From Rhytidiadelphus loreus (lineage: Eukaryota; Streptophyta; Bryopsida; Hypnales; Hylocomiaceae), in contig OX344762.1 of assembly GCA_947034895.1 (NCBI GenBank), positions 32,158,760-32,222,759 of the forward strand: a DNA stretch of 64,000 nt, written 5' to 3'. The position numbers were made by a program, and so were the translations under genes. Positions 47,098 to 57,878 of the stretch are shown one piece after another. Positions within the stretch are counted from its first letter, which is position 1; the number at the start of each line of letters is the position of its first letter. The notes under the pieces were generated by a model. That model was not told the DNA's origin, searched no databases, and saw only the letters and a program-made list of their open reading frames with translations.

Positions 47098-49950
47098 ATG
47101 GCAGGCAAAGGTAGAGGTAGAGATGACCCCTTGAATTGGGCTAGCGCGGCAGAAGCAATGAAAGGGAGTCATCTTGAAGAGGTGAAAGGCTACGTCAAGA
47201 CCTATTATGACACTGAAGAAGTGGTCATTGAGGGGAAGGACTTAACTGTGGCACATGTGGCGGCCATCGCTCGCCGGCCTGAGGTGTTGTTCAAGCTCAA
47301 TGCGGAAGCTGCGAAGAGGAAAGTGGATGAGTGCTCGGACTGGCTGATCAAGGGAGTCACGGAGGGGAGAGCCATCCAGGGCGTTACCACTGGCTTCGGA
47401 GCTGCGGGTCACCGGCGTACCAACCAAGGCTTGGAACTTCAGCAGGAGCTTATCAGGTTAGTTGCAAGGTTGAATTACCAGTATGTTGGGCCCTGATTTT
47501 GGTAACGGAGAAACACAAGAAACTTTACTCACACTCAAAGGAACTTGATTATAAACTTCTCAAAAAATGACTTCAAGTCTATGCAGCACACTTGCCACTA
47601 AATCGGAGACTCAAACTCTGTCCTATTGAAAAATTTGGAACCCTAAGTTGTAAGACCCAAAACAGGTTTGAGTTTTCTTTTCTTTTCTTAGAAGAGATGT
47701 CATTAAGGAGAGTTGGTTCATGGAGCAAGCATTGAAACTTTGGATCGCCCTAAATCGGTCATACCTAAATGAAAATATCCTAATTTCTCTCCAGGTTCTT
47801 GAATGCGGGAGTGATTGAAGTGGGCAACAAGCTCCCTGTGAGCACAACTCGAGCGACACTTCTTGTTCGTATCAACACTCTCATGCAGGGGTACTCTGGC
47901 ATCCGGTGGGAGATTCTGGAAGCCTTGGGAAAACTTCTCAACAGCCATGTCACTCCTGAACTTCCTCTCCGGGGTGATGTGTGTGAACTCATTCCCCTGT
48001 CCTACATCGCTGGTTAGGTTATACATAACCCTCAGCTCGCACTCGTCATTCACTTCCTGCACACACGAACGTCCTGAATCATCGTGCGCAAGTGAATCTG
48101 GGAACCTAATTAAGTTCTACAGAATCCTCTCTAATAACAACTCCGTGATTGCACACTCCCTCTACTACATAGTAACTGAGGATCATGTTGTGTGTACACA
48201 TTTGATTGAATAACTTCCACTTGCAAAGTTGTGAACCTGCTAATTGAAGCACATGTGCCCCCCTGGCAGCGTCATCAGAGAGAGTTGAGTGTACTCAACA
48301 GCAAAGCTACATTCAACCCCTGTATTATGACCTACTCTAAGTTGGAATTCTACTATATCCTGTACACTTGCCAGGCTATCGTTGACTGTTACACACTTAC
48401 TTCAATATCGTGCAATCTATGCCAAAGTGATAAGTTGGGACTGGGTTGTGAGAATAAAGGTGTATGGAGCTGGTCCACTGTCGGTAAGCCGTGGTGTCTT
48501 TTTGTGTTCAGGTCTGCTCATAGCGCGGTCCAATTCCACGGCCGTGACGAAGGAGGGGAAGACGGTCTCGGCATCGGAAGCTCTGAAGCTGGCAGGCATT
48601 CCCAAACCCTTCGAGTTGCAACCTAAGGAAGGGCTGGCTCTGGTGAACGGCACCACGATCGGTTCAGCCATAGCAGCCACCACATGCTTCGACGCCAACA
48701 TTCTCGTCGTTCTTGCAGAAGTTCTGGCAGCTCTTTTCAGCGAAGTCATGTTTGCGAACCCTGATTACACCAACCCTCTCACGCACAAGCTGAAGCAGCA
48801 CCCTGGCCAAATGGAGGCCGCAGCCATCCAAGCGTGGGTGCTGGAAGGAAGCTCCTTCACGAAAGCGTCCCTGCTTGGAAAGTACGCTCTCCGCACTTCA
48901 CCTCAGTGGCTTGGTCCTCAGCTGGAAGTGATCCGCAACGCGACTCATTCCATCCAGCGAGAGATCAACTCTGTGAACGATAATCCCCTGATTGATATAT
49001 CCCAAGATAGAGCAATCAGTGGAGGTAACTTTCAGGGCACACCCATTGGGGTGTCTATGGACAACATGCGCCTCGCTATTGCTGCCATTGGCAAACTTAT
49101 GTTTGCTCAGTACTCGGAGCTTGTCAACAGCTTCTACAACAACGGCTTGCCTGCAAATCTTAGCGGAGGACCAAATCCTAGCCTTGACTATGGCATGAAG
49201 GGAGCCGAGATCGCTATGGCGGCCTATCTCTCTGAGCTCAACTACCTCGCCAACCCAGTCACCACGCATAACCAAAGCGCGGAGCAAAACAACCAGGATG
49301 TGAACGCCCTCGGTTTAGTCTCAGCTCGCAAAACCGAAGAAGCCATTGAGCTTCTAAAGTTCATGAGCGCCACTTTCTTACTTGCACTGTGCCAAGCTGT
49401 TGATCTTCGCCATCTGGAAGAGACGATGCAAGCCACTGTGAAGAATATCGTCAGCGAAGTTGCGAAGAAGACGCTCTTTGGTTCGAATGACAACCACCAG
49501 CTTGAGACTGATCTAGTTCGCGTTGTGGAGATTCAGCCAGTTTTCACATACATTGACAATCCGGCCAGCCAAACGTACCCTCTAATGGAGAAGCTTCGTT
49601 TGGTGCTGCTCCAGCATGCGCAGGATGAAGAGGAGAACTCTGAAGGGACATCGCTATTTCGTAAGATTTCCGGGTTCGAAAAGGAGCTCAAAGGAAGATT
49701 GACTAGTGAAGTGCCACTAGTGAGAGAAGCGAATGGCCATAGCAAGGTGGAAAATAAAATCACCAAGTGCAGAACGTTCCCCCTTTACCAATTTGTCCGT
49801 TCTGAGCTTGACACCCAGTTGATCTGTGGACTCCAAAGCGTTACTCCTGGTGAAGACATTACGAAAGTGTACCGAGCCATTCGTGGGGGTCTACACGTTG
49901 CTCCTCTGCTTCAGTGTCTAGAAGGCTGGAATGGCGCTCCTGCAGTTTGA
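47098..49950 (+). CDS. PAL-like protein lacking the MIO cofactor site, probable pseudoenzyme, three exons
   Basis: Exons are 47098-47456, 47795-48012 and 48512-49950; GT-AG introns and phases give 671 residues with no stop or frameshift. The scaffold is clearly [48 protein letters not shown] (Asn238), [18 protein letters not shown] (Glu450, Gln454) and the plant C-terminal domain. Three catalytic elements are gone. The Ala-Ser-Gly MIO triad and its surroundings are replaced by [15 protein letters not shown] (181-184), a net loss of three codons. The catalytic Tyr is Gln94 ([11 protein letters not shown]). A 12-residue loop before YALR is deleted, so the conserved Gln becomes Leu314. The third intron of the neighbouring PAL is absent. 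Without MIO the normal ammonia-lyase reaction should not occur. A young pseudogene is the main alternative. Confidence 0.9.
47976..47987 (+). other. Site of the missing MIO triad
   Basis: Codons GAT GTG TGT GAA encode Asp181-Val-Cys-Glu184, where the neighbouring PAL has Thr-Ile-Thr-Ala-Ser-Gly-Asp. The flanks (LPLRG before, IPLSYIAG after) align without gaps. Exon 2 is 218 bases here against 227 in the canonical gene, exactly the nine bases lost. Confidence 0.93.
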
Positions 49951-50847
49951 GCGGATTGCAACTTTCGCCCCGGCCCTAATCTGCGCACTATTTCTCTAGA
50001 GCAGGCTAAGCAGCAACCTGACTCCAAATCTTTGTCCGCCACATCCTCCTTAAGGTGACGAAGAGGGAATCCAACAGTAAATTGGAACTAGAAATTCTTA
50101 CTCGTCATTTTTGGATAACTAATTGCTGACATAACAGCATAACCAGCAAAAGAGGCTGGAAGTTCTGGAATTTTTAAAGTATCTTTTAGGTTAAGCAAGT
50201 TGAAGACCACTATAATAATGCAAAGGGATCCCAGAGACTTCTCAAGTCTTAAAAACGAGAATATAATATTTGATTTTCATGTAAGGGTGATCTCTAATGA
50301 GAAAATAGAAGACCTGTACATTTTCAGTGTGTTGGCCATATCTATATTCGATATGCCTGTTCAGGAAATCAATGCTGACAATGAGAGTTGTCAGTGTACT
50401 TCGAGAGGGAAAAAACAAAACCGTTCTTACAACGTAGGCAAACAGTTTGTTTGCACGACTTATATACAGCCGCATTGTTCTACAGATCACTGTCCTTAAG
50501 AAGCTATGACCTAAGAGGCAATGACTGTTTGGTCGCCGTTAACAGTGTCGCGCTGTGATCCAACTCCTTTAAAAGCCTGGACAATCGCAGAGATGCATCA
50601 AATTAGCAATGAGGCAGAAATACTCAGAGTTTGCTATGCAAGATAGAGGACAATTTGCATCACTTGAAGCATTCAAACAATTGTAGAAGTGTGACTTTTG
50701 GGAGATCGGTGAAGAGCTGTGGAGAAACCTTTGGGTACAAGAGCCAAACCACTATCACTACGAACATATTTCGTAAGCAATTTCGAAGTGGGAAGTTTTA
50801 CACCACTAAAAGAACGGATAGCAGATGAACCCATTTCCATTCAAAGA
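49951..50847. other. 3' flank of the second PAL gene
   Basis: No gene is seen. The space holds the 3' ends of two converging genes, the PAL-like gene (plus) and the small unknown gene (minus). Confidence 0.35.
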
Positions 50848-52261
50848 TCAGTGACCGCAGACATTTCGCCAAGACATGCTTACACCAACCCCGTCTATAT
50901 GAAGAGAGATGAGATGTTAGTCGAAAATAGGGGTCTGCCAATAGGAGACGGTACCAGGTCTCTAATGTTTTTAGTATCCTTTGCCTATATTCCTGCTTCG
51001 AAGCCAACCAAGACAACACAAGCTAAGGTGAATAAAACAACACAAGAAGGTGGAGCTGGAAAAGGCTGTTACATACGTTTAGAGTCTGTTGCATACGGTG
51101 CGTGAGATGAGGTGTAGTGCGGGGCGTCCTCTCCATGTGGGAACCTTGGTTGAACCTGGAAAAGGTGATTGCTCGGTATCAGAACACATCATGACATTCA
51201 TTGTTAAAAACCAACTGAACACAACAGATCCTGAAATATTACTGTGGACGAAACTTAACAGGCAGGCAATTCAAAGAGTACCCCAAAGTTACAGCAGTAG
51301 TAGAAAGAAGATTGTATAATTATTACCTTGTAGTGCACATCATCACGATCCCAAGGAGCTTGATGCACCATTGACATGTTCGGCTGCAGATCCCACACAA
51401 ATATCAGCCAACATCATTACAGCTTCAATAACATACACAGCAATTGGAATGGTCCGGCACTTCAAGAACGTCTCTTTGTAAAAAGGAGATTATTCAGAAT
51501 TGAGTTCCTGCAATGCATTAATGAACTTCCGCCTCTTCATCACTTCTGGTTACTCAAAGCCTAGAAGCGCAGTTCGAAATCAACCATGCAGGAACACATG
51601 CCTGCGTTATGTGATGCTCATGATGATCAGACGTGTCTACATGCACATGCTCAAGAGGGAATTGCAATTGGGAGCTGTTGGTGGGGTGTGGCTGCGGTTC
51701 AACGAATACTTCCTGTTCAACAGGACTCTCAGGCAACGGTGCAGTATTTTGCTGCAATACCTCAACCACCATGTGCTGAGGACATATAAAGAACATCCAC
51801 AACAATTCCCCAAAAGCTATGATGCGAAATCTTAAAACCTGCTGTAACTATATTCAAATTTACAGTAATAGAAGAACAAAAAGATTATCATATTACATTC
51901 TATAATACATATATATCACATGTACAAGGCAATGTATCAGGAGAAACATGCAGCAGTACTCTCGATTGAAGCTATGGCTATATTTGAGTTCAAAAGTTTG
52001 AGTGCAGAAAGCAGATACACCATCCGCAATCGAAACAAAGAAATTATAAACGGGTCGCACCTCAGATGCTTCGGGAATGTTGTGGAAGGTGGCGAATGGA
52101 GCCGTCGTGGAGTTGCAAGCAATGTAAGGAATGGGATCATGACCACGTGAGCACTTCACCGTCTCCTGATCCTTAAACCATGGTGCACCAATCACATCCG
52201 CGCGCTTTTCATATTTGGGCAGATCATGCAACGTTGCATAGGGAGCGTTAGTCGACGACAT
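50848..52261 (-). CDS. Small spliced gene of unknown function, 127 residues
   Basis: My model uses minus-strand exons 52261-52061, 51383-51327, 51155-51077 and 50894-50848. Every junction is GT-AG and phases (0, 0, 1) fit, ending in TGA, for 127 residues. The product starts MSSTNAPYATLHDLPKYEKR, contains APWFKDQETVKC and HQAPWDRDDVHYK, and ends MSWRNVCGH. A short theme recurs: NAPYATLHDLP, TAPFATFHNIPE and HAPYAT. It is hydrophilic, with no signal peptide or membrane segment. A further in-frame exon candidate begins at 51775 (HMVVEVLQQNTAPLPESP) but its donor is unclear. I recognise no family; support comes from consistent splicing and coding style only. Confidence 0.45.
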
Positions 52262-52435
52262 CTTGTACCTTCCTTAGTAGCCTGCCAGTCACACAATATT
52301 TACTAAGCAAAAATCTCCATCACAAGCTTCAAGAAACCATTCCAAGAATCACATCTCGGGACACACCTACAATCGAACTTCTTCACTATAACCTTCTCTA
52401 AAAAAACAGTCTAGAACATCCTGTACATTTCCAGA

Positions 52436-53095
52436 CACCAACATGCATGGCTCCCCAAGATCTAACCAAACATCAACACAAAAGAGTCCAATTACGCACA
52501 AGAATTGTATCCCCAGATGCCATGGAGAGAGTTGAGACCCCAAGACCTTTGAGTGTCCACAACAAACAAACTCGAGAAAACATAAGCACACCCAAGAATG
52601 ACACCCAAAATTCTGCACAACACTCAAAGCAAACCCTAACCAAAAAACGAATTTACAAACACCAAAATTCATGTCTCCCAGCATCCAAACCAACGTCAAC
52701 ACGAAAGAATGTAATTACGCACAAGAATGCAATTACACAAGAATTGTATCCCCAAATGCCATAAGAGAAAAGGTGGAAAAAGATCAGTTGAAGAGAGCGG
52801 GGGGGGGGGGGGGTTCAGGAGATCCTATGCACAAGAATTGTATCCCCAGATGCCACAGAAAGAGTTGGAATCCCAAAAGCTTTGAGCGTCCACAAAAAAC
52901 GAAGCTTGAAAAAATCAGCACAAGCAAGAAATACCACCCACAATGCTGCACAACACTCCAAGCAAACCCTAACCAAAACCCGAATGCACAAACTGAACAC
53001 CAGACTGCATGGCTTCCCAAAGATCCTCAGCACAAAAGACCGCAGCTACAAATAAGAGTGCAATTACGTACCGCACACTAATTGTATCCCAAATA
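52436..53095. repeat. Tandem duplication, ~335-bp unit, with a 15-G run
   Basis: 'gcacaagaattgtatcccca' and the following 250 bp recur about 335 bp further on (near 52,496 and 52,830), with a partial third pass ('gcatggcttcccaaagatc' near 53,008 against 52,443). A run of 15 G at 52799-52813 lies at the junction. The array is just upstream of the unknown minus-strand gene, possibly in its promoter. Confidence 0.7.
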
Positions 53096-56000
53096 GACTC
53101 TAGATCTTTCTAGCAGATACATTATGTTACCCATGCATTCCAACACATGCAAATGAAAGCGGAAAAGATCAGTTGAAGAATGCGAAGTTGCAGGAGCGTG
53201 TGTGCACCTGGATTTGTGGGTTGTTGTACCGGAAGTGGAGGAGAGAATGGAGAGATGTGAGGGGAGGAAAACGGCGCAAATGGAGCTATTGATGATCTGC
53301 AGCAGGGGAGGGGAATCAAGTTACAACTGCAAACAGGGAGAGCAGTTGCGGCGGACTTTAGTGAAGCAATTGCTAGAGAGAAGAGACTGTTGGGGATACG
53401 TATATGAAAACGGTATTGTACGAGGGAACTGGGGGTTAACGGCCTTGTGGACTGCGTGCCGTTTGTATCCAACGGCTCTGGCAAGGAATGATCCCAAGGT
53501 AAAGAGCGAACCAGCCCTCTCAAATTCATTTCAAAGTTTTACCTCCATCTGCCCGGAGCTAATTTAACCCCTAAATGCCCCAAATTAACCCCTTTTGTTT
53601 CCAATGAAAAAAGAACATAGGCTTATAGTTATCTGACTTATCTCCAACAAAGCAAATTACTATTTTTTCTAAATCTAAATGTATAGAGGTTTAAAGAGCT
53701 TGCTTATTAGTGTGAATTCCAATTTTGAGTTTGAAATTGCATAGGACTTATGAAGTTAAGATAGGTACACCCAAAACCGCCACTTTTTGCTATTGAGCCT
53801 ATCTACTATTATTAGACAGGGCAAATTTTCACATGTTCTTATTGGCAAGTGAAAAGAGGTTCTAATGCACCAGAAAACGTGGTATTTGGATATTGTATGC
53901 AAAAGTTATTAAGGAACAAAGTTTGATTCTTAAAGTGTTTCTTCCACAAGAACAGAACTGATTTTGGAGATGCATAGTGTAGATGGCGCTTTAAGGTCAA
54001 TGGCACATTTGGATGTACCTACCTTATAACAAGGAGAAATGTAAATATCCTATTTTTAGTATGCTCCCCCCCCCTCACAATGTTTGAGAAATTTGGATAG
54101 AAGAGTTTTGGGGATTGGAGGTGACATAAACAACTAAAAATTCTGTTAGCACATTAAAATGCACTTTTAAAAACCTTAAGTTCAAATGAAGAGCTATCAA
54201 ATTCATTATATAATCCACCTTGCAATTGTGGAAATGGAATTTTTTTTATATATAGAAATCGCAAATAACTCCAAATCAACACTTGCATGCTTAAATTTTC
54301 AACAATGAAAATCATGAAAACACTTAATCTTTCCATTGGGACTGTTTTCAAAGCAAAAGGATATGTATAATTCTTTAGGGCTCAAAAATAATGAAGTGAA
54401 ATTATTTAGCAAACTTTGCTCAAAGTTGGGAAATGAAGTAAAATTGGCAAGACACATATATGAATTTAAAGACCTCTCAAAAATCAAATATTTACCTTTT
54501 TCAATGAAAAATGAAAGCTTCCAATAGCTAACCTTCAAAATTGTTCGTAATTTTTTTTTAAATAGTCGAAGAAATTTAACTACCCACACCAAAATGAGCC
54601 TAAAATTTCAAATTGACTATATATGGTTGATTGGGTAGTTATGGGTTAAGTGGTTGAAAATTTGCAACACAGCTACTATATCCTAGTGGGCAGCTTGTAA
54701 TAGGATCTAACATCACCAATTAGTTACAAGAAGCCAAAAAAAATAAAACTGAATTGGAGTCAAATTTGGTTACTAACAAAGGTGTCCTTGAAACCAAAAT
54801 CAGACCTTTATCAGTCCAAAAAAAAGTCAACTTCAACAAATAAAGAAAATTCAAACCTACTACTCATTCAAACCATCACAATGAAGAAAGCAACAACCCT
54901 CTTTTGTCCAAAACAAGAGGCAATCCTTCTAATGTGACATGCCTAAAACAATGTAGTGCAACACTTCTACTAAAGTATTTCAAAAAAAAAAAAGAGTCTT
55001 GCATAGCATTTATAATGCAAATGGAAAAGGGAAAAAAATGCAAGCTCAAGCAATTATACAAGGAATTTACCATTCATTTGAATTCTAATTGTATCCTCAC
55101 ACCAGTTCATCACCTCATGGGTAACAAATTAAAAGCCATCTTTTTCATGACACGTTGTCTTGGCCTTGAGCAAATATATGGTTTCCCATTTAGAAAACAA
55201 GATGGGCAATTGATTTATCCTCTTCTTCCAACCACTACATGGTTATAGATTTGTGCTTTGACTCAAATAGTGATTGCAGCTCTACAAATCTTTGTTGAAC
55301 TATGTTTCAAGATCAATGAAGTAAGTGGTCAATTGGGAAACTTTCACAACAATAAAGAATTCACATATTTACACTTCTCTACTTTGAAAGAATTTGATAA
55401 GACAATGCTTAATAGACAAGAGAAGGAGGATATAAGACAAAAATAGCAAGTTCTGAAAATTTCAGAGCATATCGAAGTTGCTCTTGGCAACATCAATGAT
55501 GTCTAGCTCCATCTTCAATTGTAGTGGGACATATTCAATCATTATTTTTTCATAAGGTTCAATATAGATATCCATCTAATCTTCACGTTCCTCAACATTT
55601 TGTTGCTCTTAGTTTCTATAATGCTTGGAAGTTTGACCGGAAGTTTGATTAACTCAACATGTTACTTGGGGCTCTTCGCAAAATACTTGTACCATTATAA
55701 AAAATTTGAGGCCTCAACAAGGCTATTACAAAAATGTTAAAATTCCATCTACGATGCAATTACAGGGAAATAAAATAATATTTTTAATTTTTAATTTTTA
55801 ATTTTTTTAGAATTTAAAAAAAAAGTGCCAATCAAACATGGCACTGACATGGCACTAGTAGTACCACATCATATTTAAAAAATTTAATCAATCACTTTTT
55901 TCCTATTATTGCACTATTGCCACCTAAAATTGGCACCCTACTACATGCCTTAGATTTTTTCTAATGATGGTTTGCATCAAAACCTCCAACTTCATTACCA

Positions 56001-56422
56001 AGGAGTAAGTTGACAAAGTTTGAACCACCAAGTTGATGCAATCACTACAACAATTTATACCAAGGGTGAATGGAGCCCAAAATTGGTGCAATATTGTTGT
56101 CATACCAATCTTATGGAATATTTGAATTGCTTTGAAAAATTGAGGCTCCATCAAAGCCACAACCACCCACCTTGCATGCAATCTCTTCCATGAATATGCC
56201 ACCCTCACCCATCACAACACTTGTTACCATATCACTTGAAGATGTTATCAGACTTGCACCCTTTAGTAATATGTCCCCAACCAAAGCAACAAAGGGATTC
56301 TAATCCAAGTCCTTCACAATACATACATGCATTGATAACCATTATGTATTATCTATCCCTATAATCTCATATGGGGGCACTGAAATAAATATAGCATAAT
56401 GGACAACCATTGCAAGAGCAAT
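53096..56422. other. AT-rich spacer with degenerate repeats
   Basis: About 53,765-54,030 is another copy of the dispersed repeat at 34,500-34,800. Two adjacent plus-strand frames (54904-55248 and 55258-55446, the first ending LLPTTTWL) look like pieces of one decayed protein I do not recognise. A minus-strand 94-codon frame lies at 56208-55924. No functional gene is supported. Confidence 0.35.
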
Positions 56423-57367
56423 CACTAGAAGAAAATGAGAGGATTTGCAACTACAGTATGCAACTCATTTTGTAGTTGCATAGGACGTTTGCAACTAGGT
56501 GACAATGTAGAGTCCGTAGTTGCAGTGGACAAGTCGCATTAGTTGCAGTCTAGTTGCAAGGTTTTTTGTCATCCGACACCATACAAAGAACTTCATCCTT
56601 GTGTGCAACTTGTTTGCAACTTGTAGATTTGTAAATTTTAAAATATAAATCTCAATGATTTGTAGATTTCAAATTTTCAGATCTACCTCCTTTCTAGATT
56701 TTTGAATTTCAGAACTACCTTTTTCTTAGATTTTTGAATTTCAAATTTACCTTTTTCTAGATTTCAAAATTTCAAATCTACCCTCTTCCTAGATTTCAAA
56801 ATTTCAGATCTACCTTCTTCCTAGATTTCAAAATTCAATTTCCTAGATTATAAAATTTCTTGAATTTTAATTATTTTTAAAATTCTTATATACAAAATCT
56901 ACAAATTGTAGAAACCCACAAATTATAGAAATCTTAGAATTCTATCAAAAGAATTCATTACATAAGACTATAACAACTTACAAGTCTTATATGTTCAATC
57001 TAATGGTACTCTTTACAATTGATAATTATGGGTCAATTGATATAACACGAATGGGAATGAACTTTGAAAGCAACTAGGAAACAATTAGAGTGCAACTAAG
57101 AAACAACTAGTGTACAACTAGGAAACAACTATGGTCATTTTACAGTTGCATAATAGTTGCATAGGACACTAGTTGTTTCCTAGTCTTTTTTTGCAACTAC
57201 AGAATGACTATTTTGCAACTAAAACAATGAATGAATGTTGTAAAACAATGACACAAAACAACTACATTAGATTTGGTGCAAATAGAGAGGAAACTAGTTG
57301 CATGACAGTTGCATAGGGCACTAGTTGCATAGTAGTTGGTTGTGCCGGACGTGTTTTTCTTCTAGTT
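56423..57367 (+). mobile_element. CACTA-type non-autonomous element, copy A, 945 bp
   Basis: It starts CACTAGAAGAAAATGAG and ends, reversed, as [C/A]ACTAGAAGAAAAACACG; the last base is mutated. AAT is duplicated on both sides (56420-56422 and 57368-57370). The subterminal zones are filled with short 'tagttgca / tgcaacta' repeats, as expected for transposase binding in CACTA elements. There is no transposase. The interior carries 'ctagatttcaaaattt' repeats. Confidence 0.88.
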
Positions 57368-57878
57368 AATTAGGACAAACAAATGCATATATTGAGTCAT
57401 TTTCCAACCGAATGACTCACACCAATGTTTTCTAAGCACATGTTTCACTTCAAATGCTCAAACACTACAGTACCTAGAGGAAGTATATTCACTCATAGAA
57501 TGTCCATTATGCAAAAACTAATAAGACAAAGAAGAATCCTATATTTTTATGCTAGTTTTCACCATCCATGGTACCATGAACTTGCTGAAGAAGTAATTGA
57601 GGATATCTTGAGCCAAACAAGCTCACATTCTTCGAGTGAATGCAATCTTTATCAAAGTAAACTTCATTTTTAAGCACACTAGCTACACATAGCATTGTCC
57701 ACCACATCCACTCTCTTCCCTTCATGCTTCTCAAGATTATCCAACTTAGTCACTATCAACCTAAGGAACCTAAATATATATACATGCAAAGCAAAGCAAA
57801 AATATTCAACAAATCAAATCTAGACTTTAAATAAAAATTACAAAGCCACCCTTCTAAACCAATTTCAAAAACTCCACA
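57368..57878. other. 511-bp spacer between inverted CACTA copies
   Basis: An 82-codon plus-strand frame (57425-57673) and an overlapping minus-strand frame occur here. Neither resembles a known protein, so I do not call a gene. A transcript through it would form the loop of a long hairpin. Confidence 0.4.

Noticed and set aside
48013..48511. Possibility that alternative splicing restores the MIO triad of the second PAL gene
   Set aside because: The deletion is internal to exon 2 with conserved sequence on both sides. Reading on past 48012 meets a stop within two codons, and I found no Ala-Ser-Gly-Asp-coding cassette exon with splice sites in the intron.
51554..51775. Including the in-frame candidate exon starting at 51775 in the unknown gene
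   Set aside because: It reads as plausible coding sequence after a good acceptor, but no convincing donor in the needed phase was found, so it was left out of the 127-residue model.
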